DNA from: Chryseobacterium taiwanense
GTDB lineage: Bacteria > Bacteroidota > Bacteroidia > Flavobacteriales > Weeksellaceae
Assembly: GCF_000813825.1 (NCBI RefSeq)
Contig: NZ_JWTA01000007.1
Location: forward strand, 1-64,000
Length of the DNA stretch: 64,000 bases
Direction of reading: 5' to 3'
Below the pieces are notes generated by a model. The model searched no databases. It saw only the letters and a list, made by a program, of their open reading frames with translations, and was not told the DNA's origin. Position 1 is the stretch's first letter. Each line of letters begins with the position of its first letter. Made by a program: the position numbers and the translations under genes. Below, piece after piece: positions 45,214-53,790 of this stretch.

Positions 45214-45860
45214 TATTCTATTTTTTCTAATTGTTTTACAATATTTTCTATACTTTCTTTCGTTATATTTTTCAAATCAGGAATTCTGATAATTTTTGTT
45301 TCGGAGGGAATATTTTTACAGATTACTCTTTCGGTATCTTGTGGGAAATCTCCGTTAAGGATGAGGTATTCAAGTTTTATTTTCCTTTGAGCTAAAGCTG
45401 AAATGGACAATAAAGTATGATTGATGCAGCCTAAGTAGTTTTTCACCACCAATGCGGTGGGAATGTTTAGTTTTTCAATGAGATCAATGATAAATTCATT
45501 ATCGTTTAAAGGAACCATTAAACCTCCCGCTCCTTCTACGATGAGGTTGTTTGAGGTGTCGGGAAGTTTAAATTCATTTAAATCTATGGTGATTCCTTCC
45601 TCTTTGGCCGATTGATGGGGAGATGCTGCCAATTGAAAACGATAAGTTTCTGAATAACAAATTGTATTCTCTCCTACCCAGTTTGAAATCTTCATACTAT
45701 CAGAAAGATCTAGATCTCCTGATTGTACTGGTTTCCAATAATCTGCCTTAAAATATTTCGTTAAAATGGCTGAACAAACGGTCTTTCCTATTTCTGTTCC
45801 GATTCCGGTAACAAAAAGTTGCTTTTGTTCAAGGTTTTTTGCTTCTATTTCTAAATTCAT
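45213..45860 (-). CDS. bioD: Dethiobiotin synthetase
   Basis: A 215-residue ATP-dependent carboxylase that closes the ureido ring of DAPA. FVTGIGTEIGKTVCSAIL is the P-loop, YWKPVQSGD carries the catalytic Lys, IVEGAGGLMVPLN is the second conserved motif, and ALVVKNYLGCINHTLLSI follows. Here LG replaces the more common GSIN-type start of the base-binding segment. It begins 25 bases after bioF and overlaps bioB by one base. Confidence 0.95.
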   Translation of the reverse strand: MNLEIEAKNLEQKQLFVTGIGTEIGKTVCSAILTKYFKADYWKPVQSGDLDLSDSMKISNWVGENTICYSETYRFQLAASPHQSAKEEGITIDLNEFKLPDTSNNLIVEGAGGLMVPLNDNEFIIDLIEKLNIPTALVVKNYLGCINHTLLSISALAQRKIKLEYLILNGDFPQDTERVICKNIPSETKIIRIPDLKNITKESIENIVKQLEKIE

Positions 45861-45885
45861 GATTTTATATATCCTTTCTTTTCCT

Positions 45886-46995
45886 TTAAATAAAATCTCT
45901 AATAATCTTTGTCAATCCGAGAATTTCCTCTTCTGTATTGAAGCTGTGAAGGCAAATTCTCAATCGTTCCGTTCCTTCTTTTACGGTTGGGCTGAAAACA
46001 GCGTATGTCAAAAATCCATTTTCAGATAAGGTTTCTTTTAAAGCTTTTAATTGATGATTATCAGGAATGATGATTGCTTGAATTGGACTGTTTTTAGACG
46101 AAAGACTTTCTAAATTCTGATCCCGGAAAATTTTAATATTTTCTTGCAATCCAGTTGAGTGTTCACTGTTAATTTTTAAGAACTTATACCCTTTACAAAT
46201 GCTCATCCATTGAAAATCATGTGCAGAAGTGCTATAAATGAAAGGTGAGGCAAAATTGATTAGGTAGCTTTTTATAAGTGGGTTTGTCAAAACTGCAGCT
46301 CCATGTGTTCCCAGCGCTTTTCCGTAGGTTACAACCGTTGCCAGAACTTGCTGTTGTAGTTGTAATGTATCAATCAAACCATAGCCAAAAACTCCAAAAG
46401 CATGTGCTTCATCTACAATCAAACTTGCGTTGTATTTTTCAGCAATGAGGGCAATTTCCTTTAGAGGAGCCATATCGCCGTCCATCGAATATAAACTCTC
46501 GATAGCAACATAACAATGTCCGTTTTGTCTTTTTAAAATCTCTTCTAAATGCTCAGGATTATTATGTCTGAATTTTAGTTTTTTAGCATGAGACATCTTG
46601 CAGGCATCATGAACGGAACGGTGAATCTGTTCATCAACAATAATGGTATCATGACGCGTCGGAAGTGTCGAAAATAAAGCAAGATTGGCGTTGTACCCTG
46701 AAGAAAAAAGTAGAGCATCCTCATACTGGTGTTCTTTTGCAATATACTTCTCAGCTTCTATTACGACAGTGCTATTTCCGCTGATTAATCTTGAGCCGGT
46801 ACTTCCTGATAATAATTGTGGATTTTCCAAAACACTTTTTATTAGTGTTTCGTGGAAATCTTTACTTCTTGCAAGTCCCAAATAATCATTAGAATAAAAG
46901 TCAATTCCTTCTGACTTTAGGGATAAAATTCTTAATGTACCTTCTTTTTCTCTTTTTTGTAAAGCTTCCTGAAAATGATGAAATTTGCTAAGCAT
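45886..46995 (-). CDS. bioF: 8-amino-7-oxononanoate synthase
   Basis: About 369 residues. This PLP enzyme condenses a pimeloyl thioester with L-alanine to KAPA. Motifs are GIDFYSNDYLGLARS, SGSTGSRLISGN, ALLFSSGYNANLALFS, IVDEAHAFGVFGYG (Asp and His around PLP) and TVVTYGKALGTHGAAV with the PLP Lys. I set the start at ATG 46995, which gives MLSKFHHFQEAL, a standard BioF N-terminus; the longer frame lies in the upstream gene. The start overlaps the stop of the ferritin-like gene by eight bases, implying translational coupling. Confidence 0.95.
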   Translation of the reverse strand: MLSKFHHFQEALQKREKEGTLRILSLKSEGIDFYSNDYLGLARSKDFHETLIKSVLENPQLLSGSTGSRLISGNSTVVIEAEKYIAKEHQYEDALLFSSGYNANLALFSTLPTRHDTIIVDEQIHRSVHDACKMSHAKKLKFRHNNPEHLEEILKRQNGHCYVAIESLYSMDGDMAPLKEIALIAEKYNASLIVDEAHAFGVFGYGLIDTLQLQQQVLATVVTYGKALGTHGAAVLTNPLIKSYLINFASPFIYSTSAHDFQWMSICKGYKFLKINSEHSTGLQENIKIFRDQNLESLSSKNSPIQAIIIPDNHQLKALKETLSENGFLTYAVFSPTVKEGTERLRICLHSFNTEEEILGLTKIIRDFI

Positions 46996-47611
46996 ACTTA
47001 AGCTCCATAACTTCTTTAGAGATTGAATTGATCCACTCTTCGTGTAGTTCTTTTTCAATCGTTAAAATAATTTCAGCATGTTTCTTCCAATCCTCTGAAA
47101 ACTCATCCAATTGGTTGATCATTTCCTCTAAATGTCCTTCTTCTTCAAGTATAATCGATTTTACCATGATTTTTGAAGAAGTTTTAGTGAGAATTTCTTG
47201 GTAAACAGGATATAATTCATCTGCACGAACTTCAATGGCATAGGTTACAAAAAGATAAGCTGCATATTTCAATTCCTCTTTGGTTAATGAAAAGGCTTGT
47301 TGAAGGTATTTACAAGATTTAATATCTAAAGAGTGAAGATATTGTTTGGTAGCAATGGAAGCTAAAAGCTCATGACCGTTATATGTTTTACAAAGTTCGG
47401 GGTCTATTTTTCCGATTTGCTTTTTAAGATAATAAGAGTGGCGGTGTTCTTCTGCTGCGTGTTTTAATTGAATTAGGCTAACTTTTGTCGGATGTTCACA
47501 TGCAGAAATTTTTCTTGCTCCTGCATTTTCCATGAATGAAAGTGTATTCAGCCATTTGGCATGAGTTTCATTGTGCTGAACTATTTTTTCTAAAAGATCG
47601 TAAAATTCCAT
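46988..47611 (-). CDS. Ferritin-like putative di-iron protein, first gene of the biotin operon
   Basis: A 207-residue, mostly helical, cytoplasmic protein. Acidic and His residues fall in the ferritin-like order: Glu28 (SFMENAGARK), Glu55-x-x-His58 (AAEEHRHSYY), Glu127 (YAIEVRADE) and Glu157-x-x-His160 (EEEGHLEEM). This is the E, ExxH, E, ExxH pattern of a carboxylate-bridged di-iron site in a four-helix bundle. I do not recognise a characterised family member. It is transcribed first in the operon and overlaps bioF by eight bases. No known pimeloyl-supply gene is in the operon, so an oxygen-dependent step in making or trimming the pimeloyl precursor is a plausible inference. Iron or redox support for BioB is an alternative. 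Confidence 0.75.
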   Translation of the reverse strand: MEFYDLLEKIVQHNETHAKWLNTLSFMENAGARKISACEHPTKVSLIQLKHAAEEHRHSYYLKKQIGKIDPELCKTYNGHELLASIATKQYLHSLDIKSCKYLQQAFSLTKEELKYAAYLFVTYAIEVRADELYPVYQEILTKTSSKIMVKSIILEEEGHLEEMINQLDEFSEDWKKHAEIILTIEKELHEEWINSISKEVMELKYA

Positions 47612-47629
47612 TCTTTTTTGTTTTGGTTC

Positions 47630-47665
47630 AAAAGTAGTATATTGCCGGATGGTTACTTGGTGCCA
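47630..47665. promoter_or_regulatory. Biotin operon promoter and candidate MocR operator
   Basis: On the minus strand TACTTTTG (47637-47630) is a perfect TAnnTTTG -7 box, 19 bases from the first start codon. Upstream lies tggttacttggtgcca (47649-47664), containing two ggt-n-c direct half-sites and tgg/cca ends. It sits at the -33 region and between the divergent genes, the usual place for a MocR-type operator. Confidence 0.45.
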
Positions 47666-47676
47666 GTTTTTATATT

Positions 47677-49158
47677 ATGAATAGTCCGGTTGAGATTCCA
47701 TATAAAAGTTTTATTAAAATTGACAGAAATTCTGAGTCTGCAATTTATATGCAGATTACGAATCAGCTGATTAATGCAATTCAGAGAGGCTTTTTACCAT
47801 TCGGGACAAAGCTTCCGGGAACCAGAACGTTAAGCCAGGTTTTAGAAGTTCATAGGAATACAATTGTTGCTGTGTATGATGAACTCTTTGCTCAGGGTTG
47901 GGTAGAAAGTCTGCCTAATAAAGGAACTTTCATAATCGGTAAAAATGATGAAAAACCGGTTGATTTTAATGATTTCAATAAAATAAACCTCAAAAACTAT
48001 CCAAAATCGACAGGATTCAGTTTTAAAACATCCAATATATTAGACAATCCTTTTGAACATTCGGACTGTGAATTTGTTTTAGATGACGGCTCTCCGGATA
48101 TCCGTTTAACTCAGATTGATCAGCAGTCCAGAATTTATAGTGCTACTTTAAAGAGAAGAGCTCATAAGATGGGACACTACAACCAAGATGGAAGTGAATT
48201 TTTCAAGAAGCACCTTTCCCAATATCTCAATTTATCAAGAGGATTGCCGATTTCCAATAACAATTTGCTTATTACCCGAAGTACGGAAATGAGTATTTAC
48301 ATTGTTTCTGAGATTTTATTGTCTGAAGGAGATACTGTATTAGTGGGAGCTTTGAGTTACTTTTCTGTGAATATGATTTTTCAGAAAGCAGGTGTCAACA
48401 TTGTTACGATTCCAATAGATGAGGAAGGGATTAACGTAGATGAAGTGAGAGAGATCTGTAGACGAAGAAAAATCAGGATGCTTTATCTTACACCACACCA
48501 TCATTACCCTACAACGGTGACGTTAAGCGCTCAACGAAGATTAGAATTACTGCATCTTGCGAATGAGTTCGGATTTATTATTCTGGAAGATGATTACGAT
48601 TATGATTTCCATTATGATAAAAGTCCCATTCTTCCTCTTGCCAGTGCAGACACAAACGGAATGGTTATTTATATCGGTTCTTTCGGGAAATCTTTGGCTC
48701 CGGGTTTTCGTACCGGTTTTATTGTCGCTCCCGAAAATTTGATGATTGAAATGAGAAAATATCTTGGAATCATCGATCGGCAGGGAGATATTCTCATGGA
48801 ACACGTATTAGGTGAAATGATTGCAGAAGGGGAAATCAATCGTTATCTAAAGAAATCATTGAAAGTTTATCAGGAAAGACGAGATCATTTCGCAACTCTG
48901 ATTGAGGAGAATATTGGAGAATTGGTCAGTTTTCAAAAACCTGCAGGAGGTCTTGCAATATGGATGCAGCTGAATATTAAAATCAACTTAATGCAATTGA
49001 GTAAAAACTGCGCTCAGAATAATCTTTTTATCCCAAAGACACTTTTATATCAAAATAAAGAATTGGTGGCAATGAGACTTGGCTTTGGAAATCTGAATAC
49101 TTATGAAATGACAAAAAGTGTAGAAATTCTTTCTGACAATCTGAAGAAATTAGTGTAG
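47677..49158 (+). CDS. MocR-type transcriptional regulator (GntR helix-turn-helix plus aminotransferase domain)
   Basis: A 493-residue protein. Residues 15-85 are a GntR winged helix (AIYMQITNQLINAIQRGFLP, GTRTLSQVLEVHRNTIVAVYDEL). From about 110 comes a fold-type I aminotransferase domain with ILEDDYDYDFHYD (Asp to PLP) and YIGSFGKSLAPGFRTGFIV carrying the PLP Lys. Such proteins use PLP as a cofactor or effector and usually control adjacent vitamin, amine or amino-acid genes. Here the divergent partner is the biotin operon, which contains two PLP enzymes, so biotin control is a reasonable inference; a PdxR-like role in B6 metabolism is the alternative. Confidence 0.93.
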   Translation: MNSPVEIPYKSFIKIDRNSESAIYMQITNQLINAIQRGFLPFGTKLPGTRTLSQVLEVHRNTIVAVYDELFAQGWVESLPNKGTFIIGKNDEKPVDFNDFNKINLKNYPKSTGFSFKTSNILDNPFEHSDCEFVLDDGSPDIRLTQIDQQSRIYSATLKRRAHKMGHYNQDGSEFFKKHLSQYLNLSRGLPISNNNLLITRSTEMSIYIVSEILLSEGDTVLVGALSYFSVNMIFQKAGVNIVTIPIDEEGINVDEVREICRRRKIRMLYLTPHHHYPTTVTLSAQRRLELLHLANEFGFIILEDDYDYDFHYDKSPILPLASADTNGMVIYIGSFGKSLAPGFRTGFIVAPENLMIEMRKYLGIIDRQGDILMEHVLGEMIAEGEINRYLKKSLKVYQERRDHFATLIEENIGELVSFQKPAGGLAIWMQLNIKINLMQLSKNCAQNNLFIPKTLLYQNKELVAMRLGFGNLNTYEMTKSVEILSDNLKKLV

Positions 49159-49170
49159 TAAAGAATGTAA

Positions 49171-49211
49171 GAATCGTAAAAATGTGAATGAAAACTGCAT
49201 TTTTACGATTC
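49171..49211. terminator. Bidirectional terminator between the MocR and GNAT genes
   Basis: A perfect 14-base stem gaatcgtaaaaatg/catttttacgattc with a 13-base loop between convergent genes. Confidence 0.8.
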
Positions 49212-49223
49212 CTATATTCTGGT

Positions 49224-49745
49224 TTAATGAAGTGTTTTTTTCATCATCAGATCGATTTGTTCTTCATTTCCCAATTTGAAAATATGGGTGTCAAACTGAA
49301 TAAAACCATTTTTCTTGTAGAAATTAACAGCTCTCAGATTCTCTTCCCAAACTCCTAACCAAATGTATTTTTTGTTTTCTTCCTGAGCAACTTCTAAAGC
49401 TTTTTCATATAAAACCTGCCCTACTTTTTTACCGTGATAGCTACTTTTTACATAGATTCTTTCAATTTCAAGAGAAGTTTCGTTCTGTAATTCTGTCTGT
49501 GCTTTTCCTGAGTTTACTTTTAAATATCCAACGGGAAGATCTTCTTCCCAGGCAATAAAAAATTGCGATTCCGGATGATTGATTTCTGCTGTTAATTTTT
49601 CCGAAGCAAAGCTTTTATCAAGATAATGTTGCATTTCTTCTTCGGAATTATGGGCTGAAAAAGTTTCATAAAAAGTTTCTCTTCCGAGGCTTTGAAGAAT
49701 TTCGAGATCATTAAGATCAGCTTTATTGATCATAATAGATGACAT
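49224..49745 (-). CDS. GNAT family N-acetyltransferase
   Basis: A 173-residue protein with the acetyl-CoA binding region IERIYVKSSYHGKKVGQVLYEKAL (Q/RxxGxG/A-type loop) and the C-terminal IWLGVWEENLRAVNFYKKNGF. These match the PaiA-like branch of GNAT enzymes, whose members acetylate polyamines or other small amines. The substrate here is not determined. It follows the nucleosidase gene by 15 bases. Confidence 0.92.
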   Translation of the reverse strand: MSSIMINKADLNDLEILQSLGRETFYETFSAHNSEEEMQHYLDKSFASEKLTAEINHPESQFFIAWEEDLPVGYLKVNSGKAQTELQNETSLEIERIYVKSSYHGKKVGQVLYEKALEVAQEENKKYIWLGVWEENLRAVNFYKKNGFIQFDTHIFKLGNEEQIDLMMKKTLH

Positions 49746-49760
49746 TTTTTGAAATTTAAT

Positions 49761-50342
49761 TTATGAAAATAGAATTTTTTTAAAGGCTTCAGAAGCTAAA
49801 TGTACCTGTACAGTCCAGTCATCAGCTGCGTCACTTCCTGCATCGTCAGAAATATATTTTAAGCATAGAAACGGAATATTTTCTTTCATAGCTATTAATG
49901 CTAACGGATAAGCTTCCATATCTACAATATTATAATCGGTTTCGGAATGGTTCATTTCAAAACTGTCACCACTTCCGCAAACTCCTTCGGGAAGATCATT
50001 TTTCTTTAATCCATATTCTAAAACAGGAGGAATTCCGGAAAGAGGAGTTTCATATAAACTGAATCCAAGACCTCTCACATCCATATCACGCTGAATGAAT
50101 TTTGTACAGCAAATCACGTCTCCTTTATGGAAATTTTTACTTCCTGCAGATCCTAAGTTTACGATTAATTTAGGTTTTCTTCTGTGGATTTCTTTAGTAA
50201 GCTCCATCGCAGCATTTACTTTACCGATGCCTGTAATCAGTTTATTTTTATCATTAAAAACCTTTCCGGCTTCGGAATCCAAAGCAAAAACGAAAAGCGT
50301 GTCTTCAAGAGGAAATTGATGTTCTTTATTGATTGTTATCAT
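49761..50342 (-). CDS. Nucleosidase of the MTA/SAH nucleosidase (Pfs) superfamily
   Basis: A 193-residue protein with the phosphorylase/nucleosidase fold. TGIGKVNAAMELTKEI is the N-terminal phosphate-site region, LIVNLGSAGS the central strand, and NIVDMEAYPLALIA the catalytic VxMEA block with the Glu that holds the ribose. DDAGSDAADDW supplies the final Asp-containing loop. It probably cleaves purine nucleosides or methylthioadenosine-type compounds. It is shorter than E. coli Pfs (232), so the substrate could differ. Confidence 0.88.
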   Translation of the reverse strand: MITINKEHQFPLEDTLFVFALDSEAGKVFNDKNKLITGIGKVNAAMELTKEIHRRKPKLIVNLGSAGSKNFHKGDVICCTKFIQRDMDVRGLGFSLYETPLSGIPPVLEYGLKKNDLPEGVCGSGDSFEMNHSETDYNIVDMEAYPLALIAMKENIPFLCLKYISDDAGSDAADDWTVQVHLASEAFKKILFS

Positions 50343-50357
50343 GTATACTTCTAAAAA

Positions 50358-51056
50358 TTAAATTTCACATCCATCTGTATCACAAGAAGCTCCGTTGTCT
50401 GAAAGGTTTTTCAGAGGAGTAACGGTTTCGTTATAAGTTTGCTGAAGAGCATTTTCAAAAAGTTCTACAGGTTGAGCTCCCGAAACAGCATATTTCCCAT
50501 TCAGAATAAAGAAAGGTACTCCGGAAACGCCATTATTTCTCGCTTCCAGAATATCCTGGTTGATCCCATAATCGAATTCTTCAGAGGTTACAGCCTGTTT
50601 TGCTTCTTCTTTATCGATGCCTAAAGTTTCAGCTAAAGAAACCAGCGTTTCAAGATCTCCCACATTTTTCCCATCAATGAAATGAGCAATGAACAAAGCT
50701 TCTTCCATTTCATTAGCTTTATTGTATTTTTTTGCCAGATGTAAAAGTTTATGAGCTGAAAAAGTATTGGTAATTAAAGCTTTTTCAAAATTAAAATCAA
50801 TTCCTGCCCCTTTTCCCATCTGCGCAACCTGACCAATCATTTGCTGTGCCTGAGCTTCAGGAAAGCCTTTTTTCTCTTTGAAATATTCAATCGTATTTTT
50901 GGTTTCTTTAGGGTCTAAAGTGGGATCAAGCTGAAAGCTCTTCCACTCTACTTTTACTTCATCTTTGAAAGGTAATTTTGCCAAAGCCTGTTCAAAATTA
51001 TTCTTTCCTATATAACAGAACGGACACATTACATCCGACCAGATTTCTATTTTCAT
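50358..51056 (-). CDS. DsbA family oxidoreductase (FrnE-like)
   Basis: A 232-residue cytoplasmic protein with no signal peptide. The redox motif CPFC is at residues 11-14 (WSDVMCPFCYIGKNNF). A helical insertion follows, and the cis-Pro loop is GVSGVPFFILNGKYAVSGAQP. This is the FrnE/2-hydroxychromene isomerase-like branch, thought to act in disulfide handling or polyketide chemistry. Two more Cys in the tail (SCDTDGCEI) may bind metal or form a second disulfide. It ends 15 bases before the nucleosidase start. Confidence 0.93.
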   Translation of the reverse strand: MKIEIWSDVMCPFCYIGKNNFEQALAKLPFKDEVKVEWKSFQLDPTLDPKETKNTIEYFKEKKGFPEAQAQQMIGQVAQMGKGAGIDFNFEKALITNTFSAHKLLHLAKKYNKANEMEEALFIAHFIDGKNVGDLETLVSLAETLGIDKEEAKQAVTSEEFDYGINQDILEARNNGVSGVPFFILNGKYAVSGAQPVELFENALQQTYNETVTPLKNLSDNGASCDTDGCEI

Positions 51057-51114
51057 ATCTTAAAAAGTTTATTCAAAATTAAGACATTTAATCCTCGCCA
51101 AAAAATTATTAAAC

Positions 51115-52281
51115 CTATTCTTTACAGACCATCGCCGTATTTTCTTTTTTCTCCAGAATGCTTCTGAATATCATCATCAGAAATGCCAGTAAACCAAATA
51201 CAAAACCAATCCAAGGAGTATATTCTACTCCTTTTGTAACAATGATCCAACCTCCGATTGTTGTTCCTAAAGTAACACCTAAATTTCCGAATGAAGTCGC
51301 TAAGCTATTTGCAAATTCTAAAGAATCGGGAACAGAAGAAATCATATAGGTGGAAGCATTTAAAAAGCTTGGAGAATACATAAATCCCCAAATTCCGATA
51401 ACGATGATTGTTGATAATATATTTCCGTTTGAAATATGTAATAATACTGGAATTAATACAGTTCCCGAAAGAAAAAATGCCGTTGTTTTTGTAACGTTTT
51501 TATTCAGCATTTTACCTGCAATCCAAGTGGATAAAACTCCGATGATACCAAATACAAAAAGCATATAACTTATCATGGTTTCGTTCATTCCTTTAGCTTT
51601 ATTCAGATAATCAGCAAAATAACTATAGGTGGAAAACCAAGCCGTAATCATAAAAAAATTAGTAGCTGTACTTAAAATAAAAGTAGGCTGAGATAAAATT
51701 TTAAGCTGACTTCCTGAAGATTTCCTCTCTTTTACAGGCATGGAAGGAAGCATAAAATAGATTGCCAATAACGCAATAAGGCTTACAATTGTTTGAATGA
51801 TAAAAGAATATTCCCAGGAATATACACTTGAAATCCATGTGGCAAAAGGAACCGTTGTTACCATTGCGACAGTGACTCCGCTAAATACAATACTCATTAA
51901 TTCATTTTTTTTCTCTGGTGCTGCCTTTGAGACTGCAACTGATAAAGCTGTTGCGATATAAACAGGCTGTAAAAAAGCAGGAAGTATCCGTACCAAGATC
52001 AATATCCAAAAAGGTGGAGAAAAAGAGGAGATCATTCCTGTAACAAGAAACAGAAAAACAGAAATAAGCATTATTTTCTTGCGGTCGAACCCAGCGGTCA
52101 GTAAAGTCATAAACGGACCTGTTAGTGCTATAATCAATGCAAAAGCACTTAAAAGATATCCGGCTTTATCGATACTTATTTTATAGTGTTCTGCAATTTG
52201 GGGTAAAATCCCGATCACTCCGAATTCGGTTGTAATGACTGCGACAAATCCTAAAAATCCTATATAAGCGTATTTTTTCAT
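51115..52281 (-). CDS. MFS transporter, DHA1-type
   Basis: A 388-residue inner-membrane protein with about 12 helices. GVIGILPQIAEHYKISIDKAGYLLSAFALIIALTGPFMTLL and GFDRKKIMLISVFLFLVTGM give the helix 1-3 region with motif A (loop D-R-K-K). It resembles the AraJ/YdhP-type sugar-efflux and drug-efflux branch. It lies six bases after an esterase gene under a shared HxlR-linked promoter, so the two may act on the same compound. Confidence 0.9.
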   Translation of the reverse strand: MKKYAYIGFLGFVAVITTEFGVIGILPQIAEHYKISIDKAGYLLSAFALIIALTGPFMTLLTAGFDRKKIMLISVFLFLVTGMISSFSPPFWILILVRILPAFLQPVYIATALSVAVSKAAPEKKNELMSIVFSGVTVAMVTTVPFATWISSVYSWEYSFIIQTIVSLIALLAIYFMLPSMPVKERKSSGSQLKILSQPTFILSTATNFFMITAWFSTYSYFADYLNKAKGMNETMISYMLFVFGIIGVLSTWIAGKMLNKNVTKTTAFFLSGTVLIPVLLHISNGNILSTIIVIGIWGFMYSPSFLNASTYMISSVPDSLEFANSLATSFGNLGVTLGTTIGGWIIVTKGVEYTPWIGFVFGLLAFLMMIFRSILEKKENTAMVCKE

Positions 52282-52287
52282 TAATCT

Positions 52288-53289
52288 TTATTTTAAATTT
52301 TCTTTTACAAATGTTGCTATTTCATCTGTGGCTAACTTTGCTTCCTTTAAACTTCCCATATGCATAAAGCCGTGAACCATATCTTTGTAAAAGACAGTCT
52401 TAACATTGATGCCGAAAGTTTTCATATTGTTCGCAAGTTTCTGGCCTTCATCTTTTAAAGGATCATGTTCAGCTAACAAAACAAGTGTTGGTGGTGTATG
52501 CTTAAAATTTTTAATTAATATAGGAATGGCTAAAGGATTGGCTTGGTCTTCCGGTTGCGGTAAATACCAATTCCAGGCTCTGATTCCTTCTTTTTTATTA
52601 ATGATGGGCCCGTTTTCGTAATCTTTCCATGATTGGGTATTCAATTTATTATCAGTAGCTGGATAAATTAATACCTGAAATTTTAGTTGATCTCCGAGTT
52701 GAGTGGAAAGACTTGCCGCTAAAGCTCCACCTGCACTATCCCCAATGATTCCTATTTTGCTTTTATCTATATTTAAATTTTCTGCATTTTTGATGATCCA
52801 TTCAACCGTAGATCTACAGTCTTCCAATCCTGCGGGAAAAGGAAATTCAGGAGCCAGACGATAATCAATAAATACAATAGTCGATCCTGTTGCATTTGCC
52901 AATTTACGGACAATTGCATCATGGGTTTCAAAACTTCCCGAAACAAACCAGCCTCCATGAAGATAAATAATTGCTGATGATTTCTCATTCTGGTTTCCGC
53001 TTGGTTTATACATTCTTATAGGAACTTTGTGTTCTTTCTGAGGAATATCAAATTCCTCGATCGTTTTTACGGCTTCTTTTTTACCACTTAACTGAACTGC
53101 CATTGTTTCATATCCTTTTCGGCTCATGTCGATTTCATTCTGTCCGTCAAATACCTGTATTTTTTGTAGATGTTCTGTTATTTTTATGAGTTCGGGGTTT
53201 AGTTTCATTTCGTTGGTTTTATAGTTATCCTTCATAGTAGTACAGGAAATTAATTCGGTTAATATTAATATGCTAAAGAGTTTTTTCAT
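52288..53289 (-). CDS. Alpha/beta hydrolase, hormone-sensitive lipase type esterase
   Basis: A 333-residue protein with a lipoprotein-like signal (ILILTELISCTTM, Cys16). The HSL family motifs are complete: IIYLHGGWFVSGSFETHD (oxyanion hole), IGIIGDSAGGALAASL (catalytic Ser), LAEHDPLKDEG (Asp) and KDMVHGFMHM (His). It should be an exported carboxylesterase for short acyl esters. It is co-directional with and six bases ahead of the MFS transporter, and divergent from the HxlR regulator. Confidence 0.92.
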   Translation of the reverse strand: MKKLFSILILTELISCTTMKDNYKTNEMKLNPELIKITEHLQKIQVFDGQNEIDMSRKGYETMAVQLSGKKEAVKTIEEFDIPQKEHKVPIRMYKPSGNQNEKSSAIIYLHGGWFVSGSFETHDAIVRKLANATGSTIVFIDYRLAPEFPFPAGLEDCRSTVEWIIKNAENLNIDKSKIGIIGDSAGGALAASLSTQLGDQLKFQVLIYPATDNKLNTQSWKDYENGPIINKKEGIRAWNWYLPQPEDQANPLAIPILIKNFKHTPPTLVLLAEHDPLKDEGQKLANNMKTFGINVKTVFYKDMVHGFMHMGSLKEAKLATDEIATFVKENLK

Positions 53290-53308
53290 GTTTTTGTTAA
53301 TTGTGATG

Positions 53309-53363
53309 CAAAATTAAAATGAAGTCTTAAATTTGCACAGTACACAGTCAATTGTATGGTACT
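53309..53363. promoter_or_regulatory. Divergent promoters and candidate HxlR operator
   Basis: Minus strand: TAATTTTG (53316-53309) is a -7 box 20 bases from the esterase start. Plus strand: TAAATTTG (53328-53335) is a -7 box for the HxlR gene. An inverted pair agtac (53339-53343) / gtact (53359-53363) covers the expected HxlR transcription start. Confidence 0.5.
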
Positions 53364-53379
53364 AACAAATTTGTAAGTA

Positions 53380-53781
53380 ATGGCAAAAAGAAAAGAAAAT
53401 TCAACGAACAGTATTAACGAACTCTATATTACTCAGGAATGTGATCTTACATATGCCGTATGTAAAATTGGCGGAAGATGGAAACTTTTAATTTTATGTA
53501 AGTTGGAGGATGGTAAACTGCGTTTTAGTGAAATTCGTAAAAGAATTAACGGAATTACCGAACGAATGCTTACTCTTCAACTCCGGGAAATAGAAAAAGA
53601 AGGTTTGGTAAAAAGAACTGTTTATGCGGAAGTGCCTCCAAGAGTGGATTATGAACTGACTGAAATAGCAAAAGAGCTGATCCCAATCTGGAAGCAGCTT
53701 GATAAATGGGGTAAAAAACACCGTGAATTAATTCAGGGAGAGGTTATTACTGTTGATTGTGTTCAGCAGGATTTGAATTAA
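53380..53781 (+). CDS. HxlR family transcriptional regulator
   Basis: A 133-residue winged-helix protein with the HxlR signature: CDLTYAVCKIGGRWKLLILCKLEDGKLRFSEIRKRINGITERMLTLQLREIEKEGLV in outline, followed by the wing (RTVYAEVPPRVDYELTE). A Cys near residue 20 is conserved in redox- or aldehyde-sensing members. It is divergent from the esterase-MFS pair and convergent with another MFS gene whose stop is nine bases away. Confidence 0.94.
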   Translation: MAKRKENSTNSINELYITQECDLTYAVCKIGGRWKLLILCKLEDGKLRFSEIRKRINGITERMLTLQLREIEKEGLVKRTVYAEVPPRVDYELTEIAKELIPIWKQLDKWGKKHRELIQGEVITVDCVQQDLN

Positions 53782-53790
53782 GTTTACCGA

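Noticed and set aside
46996..47058. BioF start at 47058
   Set aside because: The extra 21 codons lie inside the ferritin-like gene in another frame and do not resemble BioF N-termini.
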